A stretch of 64,000 nt of DNA. Origin: Fluviicola sp. XM-24bin1 (GTDB taxonomy: Bacteria; Bacteroidota; Bacteroidia; Flavobacteriales_D; Crocinitomicaceae). Below, one piece after another: positions 16,689 to 26,000 of the stretch. The DNA lies in contig QCWI01000001.1 of NCBI GenBank assembly GCA_003149635.1, positions 250,588 to 314,587 on the forward strand, read 5' to 3'. The position numbers and the translations under genes were made by a program. Numbering within the stretch: the first letter of the stretch is position 1; the number at the start of each line of letters is the position of its first letter. The notes beneath the pieces are model-generated. The model was not told the origin of the DNA. It saw only the letters and a list, made by a program, of their open reading frames with translations, and made no database searches.

Positions 16689-16794
16689 GGAGATCTTTCT
16701 GTAAATATTTCGGAATCAAATTGTTTCTTATCTAGGGTTTATCGTTAACTTATAGGTCAACAACTCTATTCTGCGAACTATTCAAATCATCGTG

Positions 16795-18390
16795 ATGTGC
16801 TTCATGGCCTTTGCCCTGCAAGCTCAAGACTCGGACAATTTAATTTCCCAGAATTTCGAAATCCAAAGCGAGAAGTCCAAAATGGGACTGAAGAACAAGG
16901 ATACGGGAACTTTGGAAATTCCGATGGAGAAGTGTTTTCTCTACATTTCGGATCATTCGAATGCACTATTGAAAGTAACGAAAGAAGAAATCGAAGTGTA
17001 CACCTACTTCTTGGACACGCTAAGGTTGGTGCATCAGCCCCAGAATAAAACGCTGCTCTCTTTTGCCAAATTCCACGACTGGAGAGGAGAAGACGATGTG
17101 TGGAGAAATATCATTGTACTGAAGGATAGTACGGTAGACGCCCTCACGGGAAGCGCACCAACATATTATCTACCAAGAAACTACCTCTTTAATGCCGAAT
17201 TAGGTCTGGAGCTTGTCGGAGATAAAATCTTTATTCAGGATCGTAAAATGACGGGAGAGCCCGGGACGGATCCGCTAATTGACGAAGATCCGGAATCTCC
17301 GAATTTTGGAGAACCTCTAATTGTTACAGACCCGGAAACAGGCATGCAGTCCTTTGTTTATGATCCGCCTTCACCAGCCATTGGTAATTCGGGGATTTAC
17401 AAGAGCAAAAAGAAAAATTGGTTCCTTCAGCCCGAGTATTTCGCGGTTACACCAACGTTCGACGGATACGTGTATGAGACGCTCGTTGATTATGAATGGG
17501 GACTGCAACAATCGCAATATCATTCCTACACGTACGGCGGGGAATTGAAACGCACACCTTTTAATGACAAAGAGCTTTTGGACGATCCAAGTCTGTTTGC
17601 GTATATAATTCCATATTTTAAATGCGATTCCATCGTTTCGTTGAGTAAGTCAGATTTGGAGCAATTGGAGTATCGATGGAGTGTTCCCATCCACTTCTAT
17701 TCTGGCCTCAAAATAGGGGTGTACGACTGGTACAATCGGGACGTCGTTGTTTCACCAAAGGATTTGTATTTACCACTAGAGTTCATGGAGTATGGAGGAT
17801 GGATAGGTGTTGATGAAGAGTTGATTTCGATTTCAACACCATTTTTAAATGAGACTTACGGTTTCGAAAAAGGCGTAAAGCTCTCGTTTGTCACCAACTA
17901 TGCTTCGTATCCATCCGATGGATTTGATGCCTTTGAAATGAAGAGCAAAATAGAATCTGAAGAGCACTTTTTTATAGTTCCAGAATTCAAAGATCCGAAG
18001 GAAGTAGACACCTCATTGCTGGGAGACGCAACGTTCAATGATTTTATGGATTTCAGTTTGCATTGCGTTCTAGAAAATCTAGGGAATGGACTCATACTAG
18101 TGAATCATCAACAAGGAATGAGAGTTGGTACTGTTCCATTAATCGACGAAGATCCAAATTCACCGAATTTCGGCGAAAACCTGATCGTCACAGATTCGGT
18201 AACTGGAATGCAATCCTTCATGTATGATTTGCTAGTACCATATGCCGACAAAGCGTGTGTTTTTGATTTGAAAACACATTCTTGGATCATTGTTCCACAG
18301 TACTATTTCATCGAAGCAACAGAGGAGAACTTCATCTCGCATAATGGGGTTGCAATTAGACTGCTGACAAGCAAACAACCTACGATCTAG
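16795..18390 (+). CDS. Secreted protein with internal duplicated acidic motif; 3' end frameshifted
   Basis: A 531-residue frame of unknown function. The signal peptide is incomplete from ATG 16795 (MCFMAFALQAQ); reading back in frame to CTG 16771 gives a normal one (xRTIQIIVMCFMAFALQAQ), so the true start may be non-AUG. The C-terminal part (ACVFDLKTHSWIIVPQYYF) resembles WG-type repeats. Two 95-base segments (17270-17364 and 18134-18228) encode near-identical PLIDEDPxSPNFGExLIVTD blocks followed by TGMQSFxYD. The frame stops at 18388-18390 just as the next frame takes over with plausible coding sequence (see the following entry). It converges with the lectin gene. Confidence 0.72.
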   Translation: MCFMAFALQAQDSDNLISQNFEIQSEKSKMGLKNKDTGTLEIPMEKCFLYISDHSNALLKVTKEEIEVYTYFLDTLRLVHQPQNKTLLSFAKFHDWRGEDDVWRNIIVLKDSTVDALTGSAPTYYLPRNYLFNAELGLELVGDKIFIQDRKMTGEPGTDPLIDEDPESPNFGEPLIVTDPETGMQSFVYDPPSPAIGNSGIYKSKKKNWFLQPEYFAVTPTFDGYVYETLVDYEWGLQQSQYHSYTYGGELKRTPFNDKELLDDPSLFAYIIPYFKCDSIVSLSKSDLEQLEYRWSVPIHFYSGLKIGVYDWYNRDVVVSPKDLYLPLEFMEYGGWIGVDEELISISTPFLNETYGFEKGVKLSFVTNYASYPSDGFDAFEMKSKIESEEHFFIVPEFKDPKEVDTSLLGDATFNDFMDFSLHCVLENLGNGLILVNHQQGMRVGTVPLIDEDPNSPNFGENLIVTDSVTGMQSFMYDLLVPYADKACVFDLKTHSWIIVPQYYFIEATEENFISHNGVAIRLLTSKQPTI

Positions 18391-18446
18391 AAGGGAATAT
18401 TATTTCCGTAAAAGAAGTTGGGCCGAATTATATCAAAGCCGATTAG
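18366..18446 (+). pseudogene. Out-of-frame C-terminal tail of the preceding secreted protein
   Basis: In the frame one base back, codons from 18366 read DKQTTYDLEGNIISVKEVG and then PNYIKAD, stopping at 18444-18446. YDLEGNII fits the WG-like repeat pattern that the upstream frame breaks off. A single-base deletion near 18363-18365 restores one continuous protein. No slippery heptamer is visible, so a mutation or sequencing error is more likely than programmed frameshifting. Confidence 0.65.
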
Positions 18447-18449
18447 CGC

Positions 18450-20474
18450 TTACTGCACCATTATCGACTCCACTTCTTTAGATCCGTCTTCACCGCTCAC
18501 GAGGATTTGATACATCCCAGCTGCTAGTTGTCCCGTTTCGAATTGGATCAGATCTTCTGAAACGGCCGTTTGAAGAATTTGTCCCATGGTATTCATCAAT
18601 TGAACAGTAACCGGTTGATTCGTCTTCACAAATACGGTAGATCCTTCTTGATACACGGATTGCAACAACGAAACATTCATACACAATTTGCTTGAGATTA
18701 AATCAGAATTCTCGAAACTTCCGTTCATGTCTACAGCCTTCAATCGGTAGTAACGTGTGTTTGGATCAGAAGTAGAAACACGAGTTTGATATGCTAGCTC
18801 AGTTGTTGAGTTTCCAACCGCTTGTACCACAGTTTCCGGGTAGAAAATGTATCCATCGTACGTGTATTCCAAAATGAAGTGACTTGCGTTTTGTTCCGTG
18901 CTCGTTGTCCAAGTGAAGAATTCATCCTTTCCGTTACAATCGGAGGTGAATGAAGTCAAACCTACTGGTAAAATCACTACCGAACTAGGGCAGAAATACT
19001 GTTGATTGTTCAATCCTCCCGTAGCGGAAGTTGCTCCCCAGTACACCAAACTCTGACCGCCAAATACATTCGCCACGATATCGTTCGTGTAGGAGAGTCT
19101 AAATACCCCATCGAAGTAGACATAAAGGGTAAGAGCGCTTGCGTCCCAATCAATCGTTACTTCATAAGTTCCACCATCATCAATGTTCCCCATGCTCGTT
19201 TTAGCACAAACAGGGCCCGCTGCCGGAGCAGCATTTTGATGATCACCATCAATTTCAATGGCAATGTGGTCACAAGTCATGTCGTAAATGTGCGCAGGAT
19301 TATCGTTGTCGTACGTATCAAACTCAATAGCGAGAGCATTTGTCAATCCGCCAGCACCTAATTGACCTCCAGCAGTTCCGCAGGCTGTCGAAGCACTTGG
19401 CTGAAAGGTGAATGTGTTCCCATCCGCACCATTAATGTTGTTTCCAAAGTAATAATCGAGGGTTAAACTGAAATCCGTCGCAAAATCAATTTGAGATCCA
19501 CTCCATGCGCACCCCAATTGATTGTTCACAGCGGAGGTCAATTGAATACAATCGTCTCCACCTACAGTGATATTGGTCGCGTTTCCGTTCAATGTCCAGC
19601 AGTCGTCTGTAAGTACAGTCACCGATTGTGATGTTGTCGAACCACAGATGGTATAATCAAGAGTGTACGTTGTTCCTGCTGTTCCATTAGTAATAGCCCC
19701 GGTGGACGCATTTACCTGTGCGCCGTCGCCTGGAGCAGGATTAAATGCAAAGGTTCCTCCTGCATCTCCAGTGATGGTTGCATTAGCTCCTCCGCAAACT
19801 TCTGCCAAAGTGAAAGAAGCATTTCCTGAATTCGGAAGTGTTACCGATTCATTTGTAGCCGTACAGTTTACCGTGTAATCAACATTGTAGGTCGCCCCAG
19901 CTGTTCCATTGGAAATAGCTCCAGTGTTAGGATCAATCGTTGCTGCGTCTAAAGGAGCAGGGTTGAAAGAGAACGTTCCACCTGTATCTCCTGTAATGGA
20001 AGCAGAAGCCGATACACAGTTAACCGCCGATAAGTTGAATGATGCATTTCCAGAAAGCGTCCCCGTGGTCACGTTATATGCCATGGTTCCGTTGAAGGTT
20101 CCATCCAAATTACAGAAGTACTCCGTCACAAGAACATACACAGTTCCAGTAAACGTTGCCTGCCATGAAACATCCGATTGCAGACTACAATTGTCGTCGT
20201 TGTAGGCAAGTTCCGTGGTTCCGTTAGTTTGTAAGATCGTAAGTTGTGTATCCCAACTAGCAGTTCCTCCGTTGTTACAGAAATTGAAATTGTAAGTATC
20301 TCCACAGTTGACATTGATGACCCAATAATCGCCGTTGGAAGTACTTACCGTTTGGTATCCTGTTGTTGGAGTTAACGTTCCTGCATTCGTTTCGTTCCCG
20401 TCAAAGGGACATGCAAATACAGCCGTTGAGATGAAAAGTGTAGCGAATGATGCCAGTAGCTTTACAAGAGGCAT
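18450..20474 (-). CDS. Secreted L-type-lectin-domain protein with tandem repeats and T9SS sorting domain
   Basis: A 674-residue protein. Signal peptide 1-21; an N-terminal beta-sandwich (about 22-140) on the theme YNFNFCNNGGTASWDTQLTI; two tandem modules at about 143-213 and 218-285, each with ITGDxGGTFxFNPAP and NGTAGxTYxxDYT; a legume/L-type lectin-like domain (about 292-500) with GADGNTFTFQPS, LAIEFDTYDN and LVYWGATSATGG; a pre-sorting beta domain (GLTSFTSDCNG...YYRLKAVDMNG); and a C-terminal T9SS domain ending MYQILVSGEDGSKEVESIMV. Probably a surface or secreted carbohydrate-binding adhesin. The ligand is unknown. Confidence 0.86.
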   Translation of the reverse strand: MPLVKLLASFATLFISTAVFACPFDGNETNAGTLTPTTGYQTVSTSNGDYWVINVNCGDTYNFNFCNNGGTASWDTQLTILQTNGTTELAYNDDNCSLQSDVSWQATFTGTVYVLVTEYFCNLDGTFNGTMAYNVTTGTLSGNASFNLSAVNCVSASASITGDTGGTFSFNPAPLDAATIDPNTGAISNGTAGATYNVDYTVNCTATNESVTLPNSGNASFTLAEVCGGANATITGDAGGTFAFNPAPGDGAQVNASTGAITNGTAGTTYTLDYTICGSTTSQSVTVLTDDCWTLNGNATNITVGGDDCIQLTSAVNNQLGCAWSGSQIDFATDFSLTLDYYFGNNINGADGNTFTFQPSASTACGTAGGQLGAGGLTNALAIEFDTYDNDNPAHIYDMTCDHIAIEIDGDHQNAAPAAGPVCAKTSMGNIDDGGTYEVTIDWDASALTLYVYFDGVFRLSYTNDIVANVFGGQSLVYWGATSATGGLNNQQYFCPSSVVILPVGLTSFTSDCNGKDEFFTWTTSTEQNASHFILEYTYDGYIFYPETVVQAVGNSTTELAYQTRVSTSDPNTRYYRLKAVDMNGSFENSDLISSKLCMNVSLLQSVYQEGSTVFVKTNQPVTVQLMNTMGQILQTAVSEDLIQFETGQLAAGMYQILVSGEDGSKEVESIMVQ

Positions 20475-20503
20475 GGGTTGTTAGTTTTTCATGTTAGTCG
20501 CAG

Positions 20504-20511
20504 CGAAAATA
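20504..20511 (-). promoter_or_regulatory. -7-like element TATTTTCG before the lectin gene
   Basis: One mismatch to TAnnTTTG (TTCG for TTTG), about 29 bases upstream of the ATG at 20474. Confidence 0.5.
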
Positions 20512-20573
20512 CGAGGCTAACCCATTATGAATCAAGTGTAAATCGCCCTTCTTTTTGCTACTGTTGACATCTA

Positions 20574-20631
20574 ACTAAACCGTTTAACTAAACCCTTTAA
20601 ATTAGTAAATGGTTTACTAAACGGATTTAGT
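20574..20631. promoter_or_regulatory. Long AT-rich inverted repeat upstream of the lectin gene
   Basis: Two 21-base arms (20574-20594 and 20611-20631) are complementary apart from two single-base offsets. Each contains CTAAACC or GGTTTACTAAACGG. They flank TTTAAATTAGTAAAT. The element is about 100 bases upstream of the lectin start. It could be an operator for a dimer pair. The remaining sequence to 20811 holds a 70-codon frame that I do not support as a gene. Confidence 0.5.
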
Positions 20632-20761
20632 AAAATTTGATTCTTGAAAACCTATGAAGGCAAAATTGGCGACGAATTGAGCAAAAATATCGATGAATAC
20701 GCATTATTGACATCCATGTGCTTGGATTTTGAGGGCAATTATCGGATTGTAAATAACAAAA

Positions 20762-20785
20762 GGGAAACCGACAATTCGATTTCCC
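20762..20785 (-). terminator. Possible terminator of the TetR-hydrolase operon
   Basis: Stem GGGAAA-c-CG / CG-a-TTTCCC with a short minus-strand T tail (CCCTTTTG), located 27 bases beyond the hydrolase stop. Confidence 0.5.
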
Positions 20786-20811
20786 CAGTGCTCCTTTTCT
20801 ATGGTTGGTTA

Positions 20812-22194
20812 CTACTTGATAGTGATGTATTTACGAGTTGGTTGTCCAGAATCTGATTTGATTTCTACCAAATAGACGCCTGATGCGACCCGCAATTCAA
20901 TGAGATGCGTTCCTGATTGATATTTCTTTGCATCGATAAGAGCCCCGTCCATGGATTGAATAATGACGTCGGCATGTTGATCGATTTCCAAGGTAAAGTT
21001 ACCGTCGGAAGGGTTTGGGAAGATGTGCACTTCCGGTAAAATGTTCTCTTCAATTCCTACAGTGAGAAAAACACAATCGGACGTATCTATGCAACTGCCC
21101 GTACCAAGCATTACAGCATAATTGCCGCTGATGGCGGTTTGAAACGTTTGACCTGTTGCTCCCGTCATGACAAAATTCGAATTGCAGTCCAGCCAATGAT
21201 AGGTTGCATTGTCTTGATGTGAAACTAATGTGTTAGGGCCTGAAATGCTTACTTCGGTATTGTAAATTTCGAATCCTCCAGTGCATTCGGTTTGATACGT
21301 GACATCCGCGTCAACAGGTAGATCATTCGTAAAAACGTCACCAGCACTACAGTCGGGTTTTAAATAAAGGTTGAGCCATGGAATCAAATACGTGAACATG
21401 ATAGCTTGTTGTTCTGCGCGAGTGATTGAGATATTTCCTCCCGAACTGCTTTCACCGAAATCACAGTTAAAGTTGGGGTTCGCGTAATAACAGTGCGCGC
21501 CGCCTTGAATATTGATGAAATATTTACAGCTCGAAGAAAGATTATTGTAAATCGGAATATGGTGATCAATGGGTGGAGTCACCGCATCTTCGTCCGCTGA
21601 AAACACCAATGCCGGAACCGTTACATTTACTGCGGCCGTTTCAGCCGATGGATTGGTTTCTGCGGGCGCCAAACCGACTATCGTTTTAATGTTCGAAATG
21701 TTGGCAGCGGCTAGTATTGTCGCACCTCCGCCCATGGAATGCCCCATAATCGCCATGTCGTTAGCAAGATGCTCGAAGAACAAACTGGAATTGTCGGCAT
21801 CAAGAACTTGCATTTCTCCGAGTACAAGTGCCAAATCCAAACCGAATTCGTCATGAGAAGGACTCAATCCACCCTCTGTTCGAGGGAATACGAGGATGAA
21901 GCCTTCGGGAATTAAAGCTTCCCAAATGTTTTCATACGCATCCCATGACATCACAAATCCGTGACCAAATGCAATTACGGGAAATTTACCGTTTGCAAGG
22001 TTTACATCTGTCCCAGCAACGTCCGCAGGGTAGTAGATTTCGCTTTGAATTTGTCTCCCAGGGCCTCCACCAGAACCAAACCCACCAGAGCGGTTGGGAT
22101 CGTTAAATGTGATCGTCGTATGACCTATTTCATAGGGTTGCGCGCCAAGCGTAAATGTAAGACACAGCAGTGCAGTAGTTAGTAGTTGTTTCAT
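20812..22194 (-). CDS. Secreted alpha/beta hydrolase with T9SS sorting domain
   Basis: A 460-residue protein: signal peptide (1-18); an alpha/beta hydrolase domain with oxyanion strand VIAFGHGF (73-80), nucleophile elbow GHSMGGG (Ser153), acid in SADEDAVTPP (about 204-213) and histidine in GGAHCYY; a beta-sandwich linker; and a T9SS type A sorting domain (IFPNPSDGNFTLEI...SGVYLVEI). The catalytic region resembles chlorophyllase/dienelactone-hydrolase-type esterases; the real ester substrate is unknown. It starts five bases after the TetR stop, so the repressor gene comes first in a two-gene operon. Confidence 0.88.
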   Translation of the reverse strand: MKQLLTTALLCLTFTLGAQPYEIGHTTITFNDPNRSGGFGSGGGPGRQIQSEIYYPADVAGTDVNLANGKFPVIAFGHGFVMSWDAYENIWEALIPEGFILVFPRTEGGLSPSHDEFGLDLALVLGEMQVLDADNSSLFFEHLANDMAIMGHSMGGGATILAAANISNIKTIVGLAPAETNPSAETAAVNVTVPALVFSADEDAVTPPIDHHIPIYNNLSSSCKYFINIQGGAHCYYANPNFNCDFGESSSGGNISITRAEQQAIMFTYLIPWLNLYLKPDCSAGDVFTNDLPVDADVTYQTECTGGFEIYNTEVSISGPNTLVSHQDNATYHWLDCNSNFVMTGATGQTFQTAISGNYAVMLGTGSCIDTSDCVFLTVGIEENILPEVHIFPNPSDGNFTLEIDQHADVIIQSMDGALIDAKKYQSGTHLIELRVASGVYLVEIKSDSGQPTRKYITIK

Positions 22195-22199
22195 TACTT

Positions 22200-22778
22200 T
22201 TAATTTGAAGGGATGAGTCCGAACAGCACGTATTTGACGAAGGCTTCACGATCGGCATTGTGCGCGTGCATTTGATCGGTAACAAACATCTGGATTTCCA
22301 ATCCTTTCAGACTCTGCATAAGGAGTTGAGCAGAAAACTGAGCGTTCGGGATGTGAATTTGTTCTTGTTCTTCTAACTTTTTAAGGATTTCAGTCAAGAA
22401 TTCAATTTCACGGGCGTCGCACTCTTTTCGATTTTCATCTACAAGTGGCATAAGTTGAAAAAATTCACTCTTCAAGAAATGATAGCGCTTGCTGACCTTT
22501 TCCATAAGATCCAATCGCGTGTTTACATAGAGATGCAATTGCTCTTTCGCAACGGTCGATTGATTTGTTCCTTCCATGAGACTTTTAAGAAAGTCATCGG
22601 CTTCTGAGCGTACCAACGCTGCAAAGATTTCTTCCTTGCCACTGAAGTAGTAATAGATAGCAGATTTTACGTTGCCCATCGATCGAGCGATACCGGAAAG
22701 CGTGGTTTTTTGATAACCGAATCTTTCAAACAACTCTTTCGAGTGTTGCATGATGCTCGTTTTTTTCGATTCTCCCAA
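22200..22778 (-). CDS. TetR/AcrR-family transcriptional repressor
   Basis: A 192-residue regulator with an N-terminal HTH (ELFERFGYQKTTLSGIARSM, then VKSAIYYYFSGKEEIFAAL) and a helical ligand-binding C-terminal domain. The start used is TTG 22778; ATG 22751 is possible but would trim the first HTH helix. An 8-base perfect inverted repeat overlaps its promoter, so autorepression is likely. It is co-transcribed with the secreted hydrolase, which is therefore its probable target. The inducer is unknown. Confidence 0.92.
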   Translation of the reverse strand: MGESKKTSIMQHSKELFERFGYQKTTLSGIARSMGNVKSAIYYYFSGKEEIFAALVRSEADDFLKSLMEGTNQSTVAKEQLHLYVNTRLDLMEKVSKRYHFLKSEFFQLMPLVDENRKECDAREIEFLTEILKKLEEQEQIHIPNAQFSAQLLMQSLKGLEIQMFVTDQMHAHNADREAFVKYVLFGLIPSN

Positions 22779-22788
22779 AAGATGTAAT

Positions 22789-22817
22789 TTTTGAACAAAT
22801 GATTGAATAGTTCAAAA
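22789..22817. promoter_or_regulatory. Operator-like inverted repeat on the TetR promoter
   Basis: Arms TTTTGAAC (22789-22796) and GTTCAAAA (22810-22817) are perfectly complementary with a 13-base spacer. The right arm overlaps the -7 element at 22813-22820. The repeat lies 11-39 bases upstream of the TetR start. Confidence 0.6.
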
Positions 22818-22820
22818 GTA
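22813..22820 (-). promoter_or_regulatory. -7 element TACTTTTG before tetR
   Basis: Exact minus-strand TAnnTTTG match about 34 bases upstream of TTG 22778, overlapped by the inverted repeat 22789-22817. Confidence 0.65.
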
Positions 22821-22989
22821 GAAAAATGGAATTGCGGAAATGATTTTTTACGAAATCTCAACGTTTTAAATTGTGACTGTTAAAATTATTAAAGCACTTT
22901 AATTCCCTTTTAAACGCGGTTTTCCGTTCGAATTCACGATTCCGAACGCCTGCAACCCCTTATCATTACTCACTTTTCGCCCTCAGATC

Positions 22990-22997
22990 TACATTTG
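22990..22997 (+). promoter_or_regulatory. -7 element TACATTTG before the giant T9SS gene
   Basis: Exact TAnnTTTG match ending 24 bases before ATG 23022, so the in-frame TTG at 22995 lies inside the promoter and is not the start. Confidence 0.65.
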
Positions 22998-23021
22998 CTC
23001 CACCTTAATATTTTGACTACC

Positions 23022-26000
23022 ATGAATCGAATACTATTGAATGTTTTCGTGTGGATCCTTATAACTTTCGCGTACGGACAATCGGTTTACATTACATCAT
23101 CCGGCGGAAGTCTCGCAACAGAAAAATGGATGAGCATTACAACTGGGCCTAACGGAACCGGAACGCAAGTTTGGGGGCAAGGAAATGGAACTTACGGAAA
23201 CGGCCAAGGGTTGTTGACTGATCAGCAAGTAGACTTAAGTGCCTACTGTGGACAGACATTATACATCAATGCGTACGATCGTTATGATGATTCGTGGGAT
23301 GGAACCACTTATGTCATTTACGATGCAGCCGGACAAACTGGAAACCTTCTTGCTAACAACGGTGGAGCATCGCCTGATTCCGGTGATGATAACGATTGTA
23401 ATACGTCCAATTGGTGCACAACCGATCCAGCTTCCGAATTAGAAGCGTCAGAAGCGTTTACAGTGCCAGCTTGTCCATGTACTTTCCCTTCAGCTACGTT
23501 TACGGTGCTACCAGATTGCGGGAACGGTCAATTTTCTATTCAGATCGATGTTACTTCTACAGGAGATGCATCTGGTGTTGACATCACGGATGGAACCACG
23601 ACGTATCAAACAAATGTTGGAAATGGAACCTATGTGGTTGGGCCTTTCATAGCGGCGTCCAATCAGATCATTGATGTAGAAGGAACGAATTATGGTGGAT
23701 GTGATTTGAGTTCTACCACTTTGACGGAAGCATGTATTTGTACAAATGCTCCTGTCGCAACAGTAAATGGAGTCAACCTAGATTGCTCCGCTTTCGATTA
23801 CGATATTGAAGTTACGGTAACCAACTATGGAGACGGAACTGCTGCTGATATCTGGATTGACGGTGCATTGGTGCAATCCAGTGCCGTGTTATCCAATCTG
23901 TACACGTTCTCAAATTACAGCACTGGATCGCACAATGTGGAAGTCCGTGCAACAGGCGGAGCATTTGTTACTTGTCAGTCTTCGTACAATGTGAATGAAA
24001 CATGCAACGGGTCAGAGACTTGCGCAGGTGCACCAGACATTACTAATTCATGTTCGACTGGTGATTTAACCACAGCGACCGTTGATGGTGGAGCATTGGT
24101 TGAGAATTACATCAGTTGCGGAAATGGAAATACTATTGCTTTGTGCGGTGCCAACAGCGGATTCACCGGATCCAGTTATTCGAGAACCGATCACGCAGAT
24201 ATTTGGTATAGTGTTTATCCGAATGGAGCCAATACAGTCACCGTAACCATTTCCAATTTAGCAGGTGGAAATCTTATGGTACTTCCGTATTTGAGCAGTG
24301 GTGCGTGTCCATCGAATGCCTCGGATAATGTAACGTTGGAAGGGCATATAACAAATGGAGGAATTACGGGAAGCAGTTGTCCCTACTTCTCAGCGGATGG
24401 GTCGCTGGTGTTATCGGGAACGGATGTTGCGAATGCGAGTGTAATTTACTTGCGCATCATGGCGTACGCGAACAATGGTTCTGGAGCGACGAACTGCCAA
24501 ACGTTAACGTATCCAACTTTTGATATTTGTACTTCGGTTCCGCAAGCGAATGATATTTGTGCTGATGCCATCGACATAGACGGCGTTTCGTCTTCAGGTG
24601 ACTTCTGTGCTGCAAATACGGATGTCGAAAATGCAGAAACGTGTAACGCCGGAAGCGGTTGTAATGCTTGTGGTTTGGCATCTGAAACCAACGATTTGTG
24701 GTACTCTGTTTCGATGGATCCAGGAGACGACGACCAAAAGTTAGAGGTCGATATTACCTTCCAAAATGCTTCGGATGCTGTGGTTGTAACCCTTTACGCA
24801 GGATGTTTTAGCAACAGTCAAATGGATCCGGGTGGAGTAGCAGATTGTGCAACTATTTCTAGTACTGGTGCAGGTTCTACAGTAACGCATCAATTCCTTT
24901 CTACCATTACAGAAGGTGGATTTGGCCCTGATTGGTATATCCGAGTGGCTCCTGCTGCAGGAAATTCTATTTGCGGATTTGATATCCAAGCGAAACGTGT
25001 TGCAGAAAACAACGATTGTTCACATTTCCAGAATGTATTCCCGGGATTTGATATCACCTCACCGCAAACCGTGGATTTCAACTATTCATCCGATTCGCAA
25101 GCTGCACCGACTGTTGTTGGTAACGATTTATGGTATCAATTCGATCCAAATTCAGGATCGGACAACGGTTTGTTGGTGTATTCAACTTCGGCAGATATCA
25201 CTGTTTCTGGATTGGGTGCCGGAGAGGAAATTGAAGTACTGATCTATGAAGGAAATGGCGTGAGCGCGAACAATTGTGCGAACTTATCAAGCGATTACCT
25301 CGCTAGCATCACGCTCAATTCGAACGGAACAGAATTGTACAATTGTTTGAATGAAGTTCACGGCCCAACGGATGGAGGATATTTAGTTCGAATTGTGCAA
25401 ACGGCTGGCGGAACGACTGCAACTCCAATGGTGACAATTACGCCATCGGCACAAGTGGGTAAATACAACAACTCTTGTGTGAATATTTGGGATGGAAATT
25501 CACCTACCAACCTGGGTGTTTCTGATGCAGCGCATGAATTCAATGCCTTCTACATATTGGATGGTGAAACCATTTCTGGAAATTTCTCGGGTACAACAGA
25601 TTGCGATTCAGAAATTACGAATTCCCTTTGTTCGGGATTATCTAACGATCCTTTCTCGGATACCAACCAACGCGATTTGTGGTACATCTTCCGTATCCCG
25701 CCAGCAAGCTGTCCAGGATTGACAGTCTCAACTGTCATCAATAGCGTGGATTTGACCTACAATGCATCCAATGCTTTCCGTGATGCGAAATTGTATGTCT
25801 ATTCCGATTGTGGCGATGGAGATTTGATCGCGTGTAGCCCGACCTTGGATGGAGCCGGAGATTCTTGGACAGTTTCAGGATTGAATCAAGGGGAGTACTA
25901 TCTGGTTCGAGTAAAACCGAGTTCATTGAACAGCGATTTCGATTATGCATTCGATTTATCGGTGAACAATGGTGCGGTTCGACCGTGCAATAATGAGGGG

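Noticed and set aside
18355-18370. Programmed frameshift at the end of the secreted gene
   Set aside because: No slippery heptamer or stimulatory stem is visible; a point mutation or sequencing error explains it better.
20644-20856. 70-codon plus frame between the lectin and hydrolase genes
   Set aside because: Starts with TTG, has no recognised domain and runs into the antisense of the hydrolase 3' end. A terminator-like hairpin lies within it.
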